NCBI GenBank assembly: GCA_020634435.1
Contig: JACKBS010000014.1
Span: 1-64,000, forward strand
DNA: 64,000 bases
Source: Ardenticatenaceae bacterium
Lineage (GTDB): Bacteria > Chloroflexota > Anaerolineae > Promineifilales > Promineifilaceae
Direction: 5' to 3'
Made by a program: the position numbers and the translations under genes. Positions 36,017 to 44,406 of this stretch are shown piece after piece. Each line of letters starts with the position of its first letter. Position 1 is the stretch's first letter. The notes beneath the pieces are model-generated. The model had not been told where the DNA came from, did not search any database, and worked only from the letters and a program-made list of their open reading frames with translations.

Positions 36017-36883
36017 ATGAACGGGTCGATGAAAGTCCCGGGCAAACGTCTTTTCTTTCGCCTCGCTGTGTTAATTTGCCTTGGTGCCGTGCTTATTTTG
36101 CTTAATGAGCAGGTCAGTTCTTGGCTAGGCAAGAACGCTCCCAGCGCGGGCAACCGCGCGGAGCGTTCTTCCTATTACCTTGTCGATTGCAGTAATGACG
36201 ATAGTCAGACGTTACGTTTTGTCTACCCCTTGCCCAACTCCCGCTACTTCTACAGCCATCGGTACGGCTGGTTTGATGTTAGCCATTTTGACGCCGGTGA
36301 CCCGGCTCAGGTGATTGCCGATGTAGAAACGGCCGTTGCGGCCGACGGCGGCATCATCTCTATTTCCCAATCGGTACGCGATGGGATCACTGGCTACACT
36401 GCCCAATATATTGTCTCTGGCGATGTAAATCCCAGCGAAGTGATTGGCATTGCCCTGGGCATCTACATGGATTGGTCCGTTCGTTTTGAAGAGTGGCAGG
36501 GTGGCCTGCCCCGCAACCTGGTCGGCCCATTCACCCCCTTTTCCATCGAAGATTTGCCGACGCAGTACATCGGCTTTGTTGAAGATGCAACTCAGCTCAA
36601 GCGAGAAGTACTCTTCGCCTGCTACCTTGGCTCCGTAGAAACGGCCGATACGCCGCCCCATCTCTGGGTTTCAGCCGAACCCGGCACGCCAGCGGATGGT
36701 CCAGACCTACCGAATGTCGAACGCCTCACAAACGAAAGCTTTGACCCACTCGTTCTCACCGAAGACGGCTGGGAGCATGTCTCCTGGCCAGCCGCACTGC
36801 GCCTCTATCCGCTGCCCAGCGGCAGCAGTACCTGGATTTTCGACTCAGACGAAACCTGGTACCTGGATCAGGCAATCCCCTAA
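36017..36883 (+). CDS. Membrane-anchored extracytoplasmic protein of unknown function
   Basis: 288 residues. A basic N terminus and a hydrophobic segment (FFRLAVLICLGAVLILLN) form a signal anchor; the rest is predicted outside the membrane. The ATG at 36029 is an alternative start. The mature domain begins at YYLVDCSNDDSQTLRFVYPL and has a few Cys and many aromatics. No family was recognised. The segment just after the anchor (KNAPSAGNRAERSS) is encoded by a perfect long hairpin, so this linker seems to derive from an inserted palindrome. Confidence 0.8.
   Translation: MNGSMKVPGKRLFFRLAVLICLGAVLILLNEQVSSWLGKNAPSAGNRAERSSYYLVDCSNDDSQTLRFVYPLPNSRYFYSHRYGWFDVSHFDAGDPAQVIADVETAVAADGGIISISQSVRDGITGYTAQYIVSGDVNPSEVIGIALGIYMDWSVRFEEWQGGLPRNLVGPFTPFSIEDLPTQYIGFVEDATQLKREVLFACYLGSVETADTPPHLWVSAEPGTPADGPDLPNVERLTNESFDPLVLTEDGWEHVSWPAALRLYPLPSGSSTWIFDSDETWYLDQAIP
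36131..36170. repeat. Long perfect hairpin within a coding region
   Basis: AAGAACGCTCC (36131-36141) pairs with GGAGCGTTCTT (36160-36170), and inside it GCGCGG (36144-36149) pairs with CCGCGC (36154-36159) around a GCAA loop. It looks like a terminator-type or mobile palindrome captured in frame. Confidence 0.85.
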
Positions 36884-36966
36884 GCAAATTTGCAAACTGT
36901 CTGCCACACTTCTCCACAACTTCTCCAGATTTGCCCGGTAAGCTTCTCATCGTACGAAATTTACAG

Positions 36967-37059
36967 GACCTGACAGGTTTACAAAGTTGGTTGATTGAAA
37001 AGATTCTTCGCTCTGCGAAGTTACTTGAATGAAAGGTAGCTTCCTAAACCTGTCAGGTC
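36967..37059. repeat. 93-bp MITE-like element, copy 1
   Basis: It starts GACCTGACAGGTTTACAAA and ends TTCCTAAACCTGTCAGGTC, so the termini are 15-bp perfect inverted repeats. The middle is different from copy 2 (41079-41171) but also contains a small hairpin (CTTCGCTCTGCGAAG). It lies 21 bases before the first adaptor gene. Confidence 0.85.
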
Positions 37060-37080
37060 CCCGAACCGAGGAGCAACCCG

Positions 37081-38637
37081 ATGAACAAAAAAAGATGGTT
37101 GGCCATTGGCTCAGCCTTCACCCTTCTGGCAGCGCTTTTGCTGGTTAGCTGCACTGCCACCAACAACGCAACCGACGATCAAGCAGCAGAAACGGCCGTT
37201 GCCTTCACAGGTGATCTCTCAGCCAGCGCCACAGCCAGCGGACAGCTGCTGCCCCAAAGCGAAGCCGTGCTCACCGCCAGCAGCGTGGCCCGCGTCACCG
37301 AACTGGCCGTCCGGCTGGGTGATGTCGTACAGCCTGGCGACCTACTGGTGCAGCTAGACACCACCACCCTGCAATTTGACGTCGCCAATGCCGAGCAATC
37401 TTTGGCCCTGGCCCAGGCCCGTCTGGACGACCTGCTGGCCCCTGCCACCGCCGCCGACATCGCCAGTGCCGAAGCCGCCCTGGCCAGTGCCCAGGCCCAG
37501 CTCGATGACTTGCTGGCTGGCCCCAGCGACACCGAAATCGCACTAAGCGAAACGGCCGTTTCCTCCGCCCAGGCCCAGCTCAATGCCTCCGTAGCCGACT
37601 TGAACAGCAGCCAAAGCAGCGTCAGCCAAAGCCAAATCACGGCCGCCGAAGCCAATTTACTGACGGCCCAGCAGCAGCTCGACCGCGCCGTAGAAGTCAA
37701 CGAGGACGATCCAAACGAAGCCAACCACCAGGCCCGTTTGCAGGCTGAACAAGCCGTGGCCAATGCCCAGGCTCAGCTCGACGCCTTGCTAGAAGGACCC
37801 GATGTGGCCGCCTCGCAAAGCAGCGTGGCCGCCGCCAGCGCCCGCGTAGATGGCAGCCAAATTGATCTGGACAGCACGCTCGCTGGAGCCACTGCCGCCA
37901 ACATCGCCAATGCCGAAGCGGCCGTTGCCCAACAGGAAGCCAATCTGGCCGACTTGCTGGTTGGCCCCACCCATGAGCAAATTCGCGCCGCCGAAGCGGA
38001 AGTGACGCAAGCCGAACTCAATCTGGCCGACGCACAGGAAGCGCTGGCGGATGCGGCAATTGTGGCTCCGTTTGCGGGAGTAGTAACGGCCGTTTACGTC
38101 ACAGAAGGTGAAATTGCCAGCGGCCCGGTCGTGGAGCTGGTAGACAGCAGCAGCCTGGAAGTGGTCCTCAGCGTGGACGAGGTGGACATCGGCAGTTTTG
38201 ACCTGGGGCAGCCCGCCATCGTCACCCTGGAAGCGTGGCCCGAGCGCGAATTTGAGAGCGAAATCGTGGCCATCGCCCCCAGCGCCAGCGACGCCAGCAG
38301 TTCGCTGGTCACCTACGATGTGCATCTGGCCTACCAGGCGGATGACCTGCCCACGCTCATCGGGCTCACCGCCAACGCCAACCTGATCACCGCCCAACGC
38401 GAGGACGTACTGCTGGTGCCCAACGCCGCCATCACCCCAGACCGCGCCGCCGGAAAATATTACGTCGATGTGCAGCAGTCGGACGGCAGCTTCCGGCAGG
38501 TAGAAGTGTCGATTGGCCTGCGCGACGGCGAAAACACGCAAATCACCGCTGGCCTGGCCGAAGGCGACATTTTGCGCCTCGTCACCAGCCAGCCGACGGA
38601 AGACATTAGCGGCCCAGGGCCGTTTGGTGGCGGTTAA
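37081..38637 (+). CDS. MacA/HlyD-type membrane fusion lipoprotein (adaptor 1)
   Basis: 518 residues. The N terminus MNKKRWLAIG ends in the lipobox LLLVSC, so it is lipid-anchored on the outer face of the membrane. A biotinyl-lipoyl half (SATASGQLLPQSEAVL, LGDVVQPGDLLVQLDTTTLQ) is followed by a very long Ala/Gln/Leu-rich coiled coil (about residues 100-320) of repeated A-QAQLDDLLAGP units. The second lipoyl half (IVAPFAGVVTAVYV) and a beta-barrel with ITPDRAAGKYYV follow. Such adaptors extend an ABC exporter across the envelope. It heads a transcription unit with a second adaptor, ATPase, permease and two-component system. A GAGGAG site precedes the ATG. Confidence 0.94.
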   Translation: MNKKRWLAIGSAFTLLAALLLVSCTATNNATDDQAAETAVAFTGDLSASATASGQLLPQSEAVLTASSVARVTELAVRLGDVVQPGDLLVQLDTTTLQFDVANAEQSLALAQARLDDLLAPATAADIASAEAALASAQAQLDDLLAGPSDTEIALSETAVSSAQAQLNASVADLNSSQSSVSQSQITAAEANLLTAQQQLDRAVEVNEDDPNEANHQARLQAEQAVANAQAQLDALLEGPDVAASQSSVAAASARVDGSQIDLDSTLAGATAANIANAEAAVAQQEANLADLLVGPTHEQIRAAEAEVTQAELNLADAQEALADAAIVAPFAGVVTAVYVTEGEIASGPVVELVDSSSLEVVLSVDEVDIGSFDLGQPAIVTLEAWPEREFESEIVAIAPSASDASSSLVTYDVHLAYQADDLPTLIGLTANANLITAQREDVLLVPNAAITPDRAAGKYYVDVQQSDGSFRQVEVSIGLRDGENTQITAGLAEGDILRLVTSQPTEDISGPGPFGGG

Positions 38638-38697
38638 ACCCTAAGGGTTTTCCCGTTCAAGCACACACACGGACCAAGCAAACCCTTAGGGTTTTTT
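38636..38697. repeat. Paired CCCTAAGGG palindromes between adaptor genes
   Basis: AAACCCTAAGGGTTTT (38636-38651) and AAACCCTTAGGGTTTTTT (38680-38697) are nearly identical palindromes that can also pair with each other. The T-rich end could act as a partial terminator between the two adaptors. Confidence 0.75.
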
Positions 38698-38711
38698 ACA
38701 GGAACAATCTC

Positions 38712-40331
38712 ATGAAAAAATTACTACGCAATAAATGGATTTTAATTGGACTTAGCGGGCTTGTGCTCATTGTGGCCCTGTTTTTGGTGCGGCAGGGGCA
38801 GCGCAGCGCCGCCGCCCAGGCACCGCAAACTGGCGACATCGTGACCGCGTTTGTGGGGGATTTATCGGCCAGCGCCACGGCCAGCGGCAATATCGAGGCG
38901 GCGCAAACTGCCGAATTAGCCCTGCTGCAAAATGGCACCATCGCCGAAATTTATGTGGCCGTCGGTGATTACGTCAACGCTGGGGAACCACTTTTACAAC
39001 TGGAAACGGCCGTTCTCCAACGCAACGTGGCCAATGCTGAACAAACCGTCGTCATTCAGGAAACCAACCTGGCGGTGCTGCAAGAACCAGCCACGGCTGC
39101 CGATTTAGCCGCCGCTGAAGCCAACGTTGCCAGCGCCGCAGCCAATCTGGCTGACCTGCAAGATGGTCCCAACGCCAACGATATCGCCGCCGCCGAAGCG
39201 GACGTGCGCGCCGCTCAGGCGGACCTCAACGCCGCCTACGCCCGCTTGTCTAGCCTGACCGCCGCCGCCGCTGCCGACGAAATCGCTGCGGCCCAAATCG
39301 AACTGGAGCTGGCCCAAACGGCCGCAACCCAGGCCGCCGAGCAGCACAGCACCGTTTTGGTGACGGAAAGCGACTACATCTCCGAAGACCAGCTGGCGAA
39401 CATGGAGTTGTCTGCACGAACGGCCGCTTTGCAAACCAACGCCGAACTCCAAGCCGCCCAGGAAACGCTCGATGAACTGCTTAATGGCGACCCGAACTCG
39501 ATAGCTGCCGCGCAGGCGTCGGTGAGTTTGGCCAATGCGTCGCTAAAAACGGCCGAACTGCGCCTGCAACAGGTGCAAGAAGGCGCGTCCGCGGCGCAAA
39601 TTGCCCAGGCGGAAGCCACGCTGGCCGCCGCCGAAGCCACGCTGGACCGGCTGGTGCGCGGTGCGTCTGACGAGCAGATTGCCATTGCCGAAGCACAGCT
39701 CATCCAGGCGCAAACCAATCTGGCCCGCGCCGAGCAAAATCTGGGCAACGCCACCTTGACTGCGCCATTTGACGGGGTGATTACGGCCGTTCGCGTCAGC
39801 ATCGGTGAGCAAGCTAGCGGCGTGGTGGTGGAGATGTTCAATCCCGCCAGCCTGGAGCTGGTGCTGGACGTGGACGAGGTGGACATCCGCGACATTATCG
39901 TAGACCAACAAGCGGTGATCACCCTGGAAACATGGCCCGACGAGCCGATTGAGGCCAGCGTGGTTTCGATTGCCCCGCGCAATACGGCCGCTCAGGGCAG
40001 CGGTCTGGTCACCTACGCCGTGTATCTGGCGTTAGGCGACACCGAACTGCCCATCCGCATGGGCATGACGGCCAATGCGGACCTGATCACCGCCCAGCGC
40101 AGCGATGTGCTGCTGGTGCCCAACCGGGCCATCACACCAGACCGGGCGGCGGGCAAATATTTTGTCACTCGTGCTGACGGCGAGGTGGTAGAAGTCACCA
40201 TCGGTCTGCGCGACGATGAAAATACGCAAATTACAAGTGGGCTAGAAGCTGGGGATGAGTTGCTGGTGGCAACGGCCGTTCCCGTAGACGAAGGTTTTAC
40301 ACCCGGCCGCGGCCCGTTTAGTGGAAATTAG
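38712..40331 (+). CDS. MacA/HlyD-type membrane fusion protein (adaptor 2)
   Basis: 539 residues, a diverged tandem paralogue of the preceding gene. It shares FVGDLSASATASGNIEAAQ, the long Ala/Gln coiled coil with LxQVQEGASAAQIAQAEATL repeats, TLTAPFDGVITAVRV, VLDVDEVDI and ITPDRAAGKYFV. Unlike adaptor 1 it is anchored by an N-terminal transmembrane helix (WILIGLSGLVLIVALFLV) instead of a lipid. Two differently anchored adaptors for one MacB-like pair suggest a hetero-oligomeric adaptor ring or alternative use. An AGGAA site precedes the ATG at 38712. Confidence 0.94.
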   Translation: MKKLLRNKWILIGLSGLVLIVALFLVRQGQRSAAAQAPQTGDIVTAFVGDLSASATASGNIEAAQTAELALLQNGTIAEIYVAVGDYVNAGEPLLQLETAVLQRNVANAEQTVVIQETNLAVLQEPATAADLAAAEANVASAAANLADLQDGPNANDIAAAEADVRAAQADLNAAYARLSSLTAAAAADEIAAAQIELELAQTAATQAAEQHSTVLVTESDYISEDQLANMELSARTAALQTNAELQAAQETLDELLNGDPNSIAAAQASVSLANASLKTAELRLQQVQEGASAAQIAQAEATLAAAEATLDRLVRGASDEQIAIAEAQLIQAQTNLARAEQNLGNATLTAPFDGVITAVRVSIGEQASGVVVEMFNPASLELVLDVDEVDIRDIIVDQQAVITLETWPDEPIEASVVSIAPRNTAAQGSGLVTYAVYLALGDTELPIRMGMTANADLITAQRSDVLLVPNRAITPDRAAGKYFVTRADGEVVEVTIGLRDDENTQITSGLEAGDELLVATAVPVDEGFTPGRGPFSGN

Positions 40332-40393
40332 GTAACTCCGTAATTTGGTAATTGGGTAATTTAATGACGCAATTACTCAGTTACCCAATTACG
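40331..40393. repeat. Intergenic palindromic repeat, GTAATTGGG family (copy 3)
   Basis: GTAATTTGGTAATTGGGTAA is mirrored by TTACTCAGTTACCCAATTAC, giving a long hairpin between adaptor 2 and the ATPase gene. Confidence 0.8.
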
Positions 40394-40404
40394 ATTTTAA
40401 GGAC

Positions 40405-41079
40405 ATGAACATGATCGAATTAACCAACATTACCAAATCATACGAAATGGGCGAGATGATGGTCCATGCCCTGCGCGGGGTGGATTTAACCATCAACGAA
40501 GGCGAATTTGTAGCCATCATGGGGCCGTCCGGCTCCGGCAAAAGCACGCTGATGAACGTGATTGGCTGCCTGGATGTGCCGTCGGGTGGCAACTACACGC
40601 TGGACGGCATCGACGTCAGCCAGATGAGCGACGACGAGCAGGCCAAAGTGCGCAACAAGCGGATTGGCTTTGTTTTCCAGCAGTTCAATTTGCTGCCGCG
40701 CACCACAGCCGAAAAACAGGTGGCGCTGCCCTTGATGTATGGCGGATACGGCCGTTCCGAACGCCTAGAACGAGCCAAGGAAGCACTCACTTCTGTGGGC
40801 CTGGGCGAACGCATCGACCACAAGCCCGATGAGCTGTCTGGTGGGCAGCAGCAGCGCGTGGCTATCGCCCGGGCCCTGGCCACAACGCCCAGCATTATCC
40901 TGGCCGACGAGCCAACTGGCGCGCTGGATACCCAGTCGGGCAATGAAATCTTGAACATCTTCAAGGAGCTGCACGCCCAGGGAATGACGATCGTGATGAT
41001 CACCCACGATCCCGAAGTGGCTGAACATGCCGAACGCACCATCTGGATCCGCGACGGCGTGATCGTAGACGGTTTGTAG
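40405..41079 (+). CDS. ABC transporter ATPase, MacB/LolD type
   Basis: 224 residues. Walker A GPSGSGKST, Q-loop FVFQQFNLLPRTTAEKQV, signature LSGGQQQRVAIARAL, Walker B ILADEPTGALD and the H-loop ITHDPEVAEHAERTIWIRDG are all present. It is of the MacB/LolD/FtsE subtype that drives mechanotransmission rather than transport through the permease. It starts at 40405, or at the in-frame ATG 40411; AAGGA lies just upstream. Its stop codon abuts the second MITE-like element. Partner permease follows. Confidence 0.97.
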   Translation: MNMIELTNITKSYEMGEMMVHALRGVDLTINEGEFVAIMGPSGSGKSTLMNVIGCLDVPSGGNYTLDGIDVSQMSDDEQAKVRNKRIGFVFQQFNLLPRTTAEKQVALPLMYGGYGRSERLERAKEALTSVGLGERIDHKPDELSGGQQQRVAIARALATTPSIILADEPTGALDTQSGNEILNIFKELHAQGMTIVMITHDPEVAEHAERTIWIRDGVIVDGL

Positions 41080-41171
41080 ACCTGACAGGTTTACAAACCG
41101 TCTACCTCAAAAAGCACCTTGCTAAAGCAAAGCAACTTCGCCAAAGAGTAAGTTCCTAAACCTGTCAGGTC
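41079..41171. repeat. 93-bp MITE-like element, copy 2
   Basis: The same 15-bp inverted termini and exactly the same length as copy 1 at 36967-37059, with a different interior. It lies 23 bases before the permease start and begins at the last base of the ATPase gene. Confidence 0.87.
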
Positions 41172-41194
41172 TTTGGCGTTAAACCGAGGAAATC

Positions 41195-42415
41195 ATGAAT
41201 CTTTCAGAAAGTTTTTTAACCGCCATCGACAGCCTGATGGCCAACAAAATGCGCTCAATTTTGACGATGCTAGGCGTCATCATCGGTGTGGCCGCCGTGA
41301 TTGCCCTGCTGGCCATCGGCAGCGGCGTCAGTGCCTCTGTAACCAATGAAATCCAGAGCATCGGCAGCAACCTGCTTACCGTCAGCACAGACCTAGAAAA
41401 CAGTGGTGGTCTGCCATCACTGAGTTTGAACGATGTAGAAGCGCTGTCTGATCCGCTGAACGCGCCGGACATTGCCCAGGTTGCGGCCAGCATCTCCGGC
41501 CAACAAGAGATTGTGTATGCGGGTGGCGCAGCTTCACAAACGGTGAATGGCGTCACGGCCAACTACTTTGCCGTCAGCAATCTGACCGACTTCACCGCGG
41601 GCGACAGCCTGACGGACAACGACATCGAGACCAGCGCCCGCGTGGCCATCCTGGGTTATTCCGTAGTCGATGAACTGTTTGGCGACGAGTATCCGGTAGG
41701 CAAATCAGTAAAAATCAGCGGCGTCAGCTACGAAGTGGTCGGCGTTTTGGCCCAGCAAGGCCTGGGTCTGGGCAACAGTCCTGACGAAACGGTCTACATT
41801 CCCATCTCCACGGCGCAAAGCCGCCTTTATCCCACACGTACCCGCAGCGGTGACAAAGCGGTCAACAGCATCCTGGCCGAGGTGGTCAGCGAAGATAGGA
41901 CTGACGCCGCCATCACGCAGGTAACCGACATTCTGCGTGAAGAGCACCGTATTGCCTATGCGGGTGAGGATGATTTTTCCATCTTCAGCCAGACGGACCT
42001 GATTGCCACGTTCGACACGGTCACGGCAACCTTGACCGCCTTTTTAGGCTCTATCGCCGGGATTTCCTTGCTGGTCGGCGGCATCGGCATTATGAACATC
42101 ATGCTGGTGAGTGTGACGGAGCGGACACGGGAAATTGGCATTCGCAAAGCGGTTGGGGCACTCAAGCGAGACATTCTTGCTCAATTTTTGCTCGAATCGC
42201 TGCTAATGAGCCTGCTGGGTGGCGCTCTGGGCATCACGCTCGGCGTGATTATTGCCTATGTGACTGGCCCAGCACTGGATATTGATCCGGTGGTGGAAAC
42301 AGGCACGGTGCTGCTGGCTACCGGGTTTGCGGCCGCAGTTGGCCTGGCCTTCGGCATTTATCCAGCCTGGCGCGCGGCGGGTTTGCGCCCGATTGAGGCA
42401 TTGCGGTATGAGTGA
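41195..42415 (+). CDS. MacB/FtsX-type ABC transporter permease
   Basis: 406 residues in the MacB order: first transmembrane helix (MRSILTMLGVIIGVAAVIALLAI), a large extracytoplasmic domain (about 60-280), and three C-terminal helices (IAGISLLVGGIGIMNIMLVSV; LLMSLLGGALGITLGVIIAYV; TVLLATGFAAAVGLAFGIYPAW) with the conserved TREIGIRKAVGA cytoplasmic loop. With the ATPase and two adaptors it should form a MacAB-like machine that expels peptides, lipids or macrolide-like compounds. No exact ACGGCCGT occurs in the gene. A GAGGA site precedes the ATG. Confidence 0.96.
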   Translation: MNLSESFLTAIDSLMANKMRSILTMLGVIIGVAAVIALLAIGSGVSASVTNEIQSIGSNLLTVSTDLENSGGLPSLSLNDVEALSDPLNAPDIAQVAASISGQQEIVYAGGAASQTVNGVTANYFAVSNLTDFTAGDSLTDNDIETSARVAILGYSVVDELFGDEYPVGKSVKISGVSYEVVGVLAQQGLGLGNSPDETVYIPISTAQSRLYPTRTRSGDKAVNSILAEVVSEDRTDAAITQVTDILREEHRIAYAGEDDFSIFSQTDLIATFDTVTATLTAFLGSIAGISLLVGGIGIMNIMLVSVTERTREIGIRKAVGALKRDILAQFLLESLLMSLLGGALGITLGVIIAYVTGPALDIDPVVETGTVLLATGFAAAVGLAFGIYPAWRAAGLRPIEALRYE

Positions 42416-42441
42416 TATAGTTTTGACAAGGTGAAGCCCTC

Positions 42442-42473
42442 AGAAGTTCAACTTTTTCAAAAGTTGAACTTCT
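42442..42473. repeat. Perfect 15-bp inverted repeat between permease and response regulator
   Basis: AGAAGTTCAACTTTT (42442-42456) and its exact reverse complement (42459-42473) are separated by TC. It ends 3 bases before the response regulator ATG. It may act as a terminator for the transporter genes or sequester the regulator's start. Confidence 0.85.
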
Positions 42474-42476
42474 CCG

Positions 42477-43202
42477 ATGGTAAAAAGAATGCAAAAACAG
42501 CAAATTCTGGTAGTTGACGACGACAAAGAGATTGCCCGACTGCTGCGGGGATATCTGGAGAAGGCGGGGTTTGGCGTGTTGGTAGCGCATGACGGCCGTA
42601 CGGCCGTTCACAGCCTGCGCCGCGACAAGCCAGACCTGCTTCTGCTCGATTTGATGCTGCCAGACATGGATGGCTACGACATCACCCGGCTGGTGCGCAA
42701 TGACGCTGTTCTGGCCCAAATCCCGGTCATCATGATTACGGCGCGGGTAGAGGACAGCGACAAAATTGTGGGGCTGGAGCTGGGCGCAGATGATTACGTG
42801 ACGAAGCCGTTCAATCCCGCCGAGGTGGTGGCCCGGGTGCGTGCCCAGCTGCGGGCCAAAAGTCGGCTAACTCAGAGTGATGAGGGGTTGGAAACGGCCG
42901 TTTTCCAGGTTGGCGGCATTCGTTTGGATACGGGGCGGCGAGAGGTGTCGGTAAACGGCCGTCTGGTCGATCTCACCCCGTCCGAATTTAGCCTGCTGCA
43001 AACCATGCTGGAAAATCCCGGCTTCGTTTTCACCCGCAGCGAGCTGATTGAGCGTGGGCTAGGACAGGAATACATCGGCATGGACCGCACACTGGATAGC
43101 CACATCAAAAATTTGCGGCGCAAAATTGAGCCTGATCCCAAAAATCCCACCTTTGTCCAAACCGTCTACGGCATTGGCTACCGCCTGGCAGAGAAACCAT
43201 GA
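42477..43202 (+). CDS. OmpR/PhoB-type response regulator
   Basis: 241 residues from ATG 42477, with the ATG at 42489 as alternative. The receiver domain has VVDDDKE, the phospho-acceptor Asp in LLLLDLMLPDMDG, and ITARVEDSDKIVGLELGADDYVTKPF with the conserved Thr and Lys. The C-terminal winged helix has DLTPSEFSLLQTMLENPGFVFTR and DRTLDSHIKNLRRKI. The stop overlaps the kinase start (ATGA), so the two are a cognate pair. The position directly after the exporter suggests control of export genes. Two overlapping ACGGCCGT copies occur near 42595. Confidence 0.97.
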   Translation: MVKRMQKQQILVVDDDKEIARLLRGYLEKAGFGVLVAHDGRTAVHSLRRDKPDLLLLDLMLPDMDGYDITRLVRNDAVLAQIPVIMITARVEDSDKIVGLELGADDYVTKPFNPAEVVARVRAQLRAKSRLTQSDEGLETAVFQVGGIRLDTGRREVSVNGRLVDLTPSEFSLLQTMLENPGFVFTRSELIERGLGQEYIGMDRTLDSHIKNLRRKIEPDPKNPTFVQTVYGIGYRLAEKP

Positions 43203-44296
43203 ACCGATTGCAAACCCGCTTTATTCTGGCCTTCGTCGGCGTTATTTTCCTGGTGGTGCTGATTCCGCTCACCTTTTCCATCCTGATGCGCAGCTTCAAC
43301 CTGGTGCAGCCCACGCCCGAATTGATTGCCGCCTTGGAAGCACTCCCCGACGAAACCGTGGCGCAGTTTCAGCTGTTCTTCCGCGAGTTTATTCCGCGCC
43401 AGATTGCCGTTTTTATCATTGGCGGCGGACTTATTGGTCTGGTGATGGGCATCTTTTTGGCGCGTTCGCTGATACGGCCGTTGGACAAATTAGCCGAAGC
43501 CGCACGCAGTTTTGGCAGCCGCAACCTGAGCCAGCGCGTGCAGGTGAGCGGCAGCGAGGAAATCGTTGCTCTGGCCGATGCGTTTAACGAGATGGCTGGG
43601 CGACTGGAAGAGGCGGAAACGCTGCGGCGCAATTTGCTGGCGGATGTGGCTCACGAGCTGCGCACGCCGGTTACCGTCATCCAGGGCAATTTGCGGGCCA
43701 TTTTGGATGATGTGTACCCGCTGGAAAAAGAAGAGGTGGCGCGACTGTACGAGCAGACGCGCCTGCTGACCCGCGTCATTGATGATTTGCGCGAGCTGGC
43801 GCAAGCGGAGGCGTCACAGCTTTCGTTGAACATGACGGAGGTGGATGTGGCGGCCTTGGTGAAGGAAACGGCCGTTTCCTACCAACCGATCGCCCAAACT
43901 CAGCAAGTTGAGCTCCATGCCGAGTTGCTGGGCAGCATCCCCACCTTGCAAGCCGACGCGGCTCGACTACGACAAAGCATCCACAACTTGGTGGACAACG
44001 CCCTGCGCCATACGCCTGCCAGAGGCCACATTTTGCTAGAGGTGGAGCAGGTGGATGGCGCAGTGCAGATTCGGGTGCACGACAGCGGCAGCGGCATGAC
44101 GCCGGAGCAGATCAGCCACGTCTTCGACCGCTTTTACCGCGCCGATCCGTCGCGCAGCCGGGAAAGCGGCGGCACGGGCCTGGGGTTGGCCATCGTACGG
44201 GCAATTGCCAAGGCGCATGGGGGTGAAGTAACGGCCGTTTCTCCCGGACCCAACCAGGGCAGCACTTTCACCCTCACCCTGCCAATCAGCGCGTGA
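43199..44296 (+). CDS. HAMP-domain sensor histidine kinase
   Basis: 365 residues. Two transmembrane helices (ILAFVGVIFLVVLIPLTF and IAVFIIGGGLIGLVMGIFLA) flank a short outside loop of about 50 residues. A HAMP domain, the H box DVAHELRTPVTVIQGNLRA, the N box IHNLVDNALRHTPARG, DSGSGMTPEQISHVFDRFYR and GTGLGLAIVRAIAKAHGG follow. It is translationally coupled to the upstream response regulator. The small sensor loop is typical of kinases that sense the membrane itself or cationic peptides, which would fit the adjacent MacAB-like exporter; that is inference. Confidence 0.96.
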   Translation: MNRLQTRFILAFVGVIFLVVLIPLTFSILMRSFNLVQPTPELIAALEALPDETVAQFQLFFREFIPRQIAVFIIGGGLIGLVMGIFLARSLIRPLDKLAEAARSFGSRNLSQRVQVSGSEEIVALADAFNEMAGRLEEAETLRRNLLADVAHELRTPVTVIQGNLRAILDDVYPLEKEEVARLYEQTRLLTRVIDDLRELAQAEASQLSLNMTEVDVAALVKETAVSYQPIAQTQQVELHAELLGSIPTLQADAARLRQSIHNLVDNALRHTPARGHILLEVEQVDGAVQIRVHDSGSGMTPEQISHVFDRFYRADPSRSRESGGTGLGLAIVRAIAKAHGGEVTAVSPGPNQGSTFTLTLPISA

Positions 44297-44308
44297 TAGA
44301 ATACAAAT

Positions 44309-44391
44309 CAGAAACCACAGATTTCGCAGATTTTTCCTGATCTCTCTGCGCAACTCTGTGTTTTCTCCGTGTAGCTCTGTGTTCCGTTTTG
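44309..44391. repeat. CACAGA-type inverted intergenic element
   Basis: AACCACAGATTTCGCAGATT on the left faces ACTCTGTGTTTTCTCCGTGT and GCTCTGTG on the right. It is related to the CACAGAG element upstream of argC. Confidence 0.6.
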
Positions 44392-44406
44392 GCAAAGGAG
44401 TGGCTG

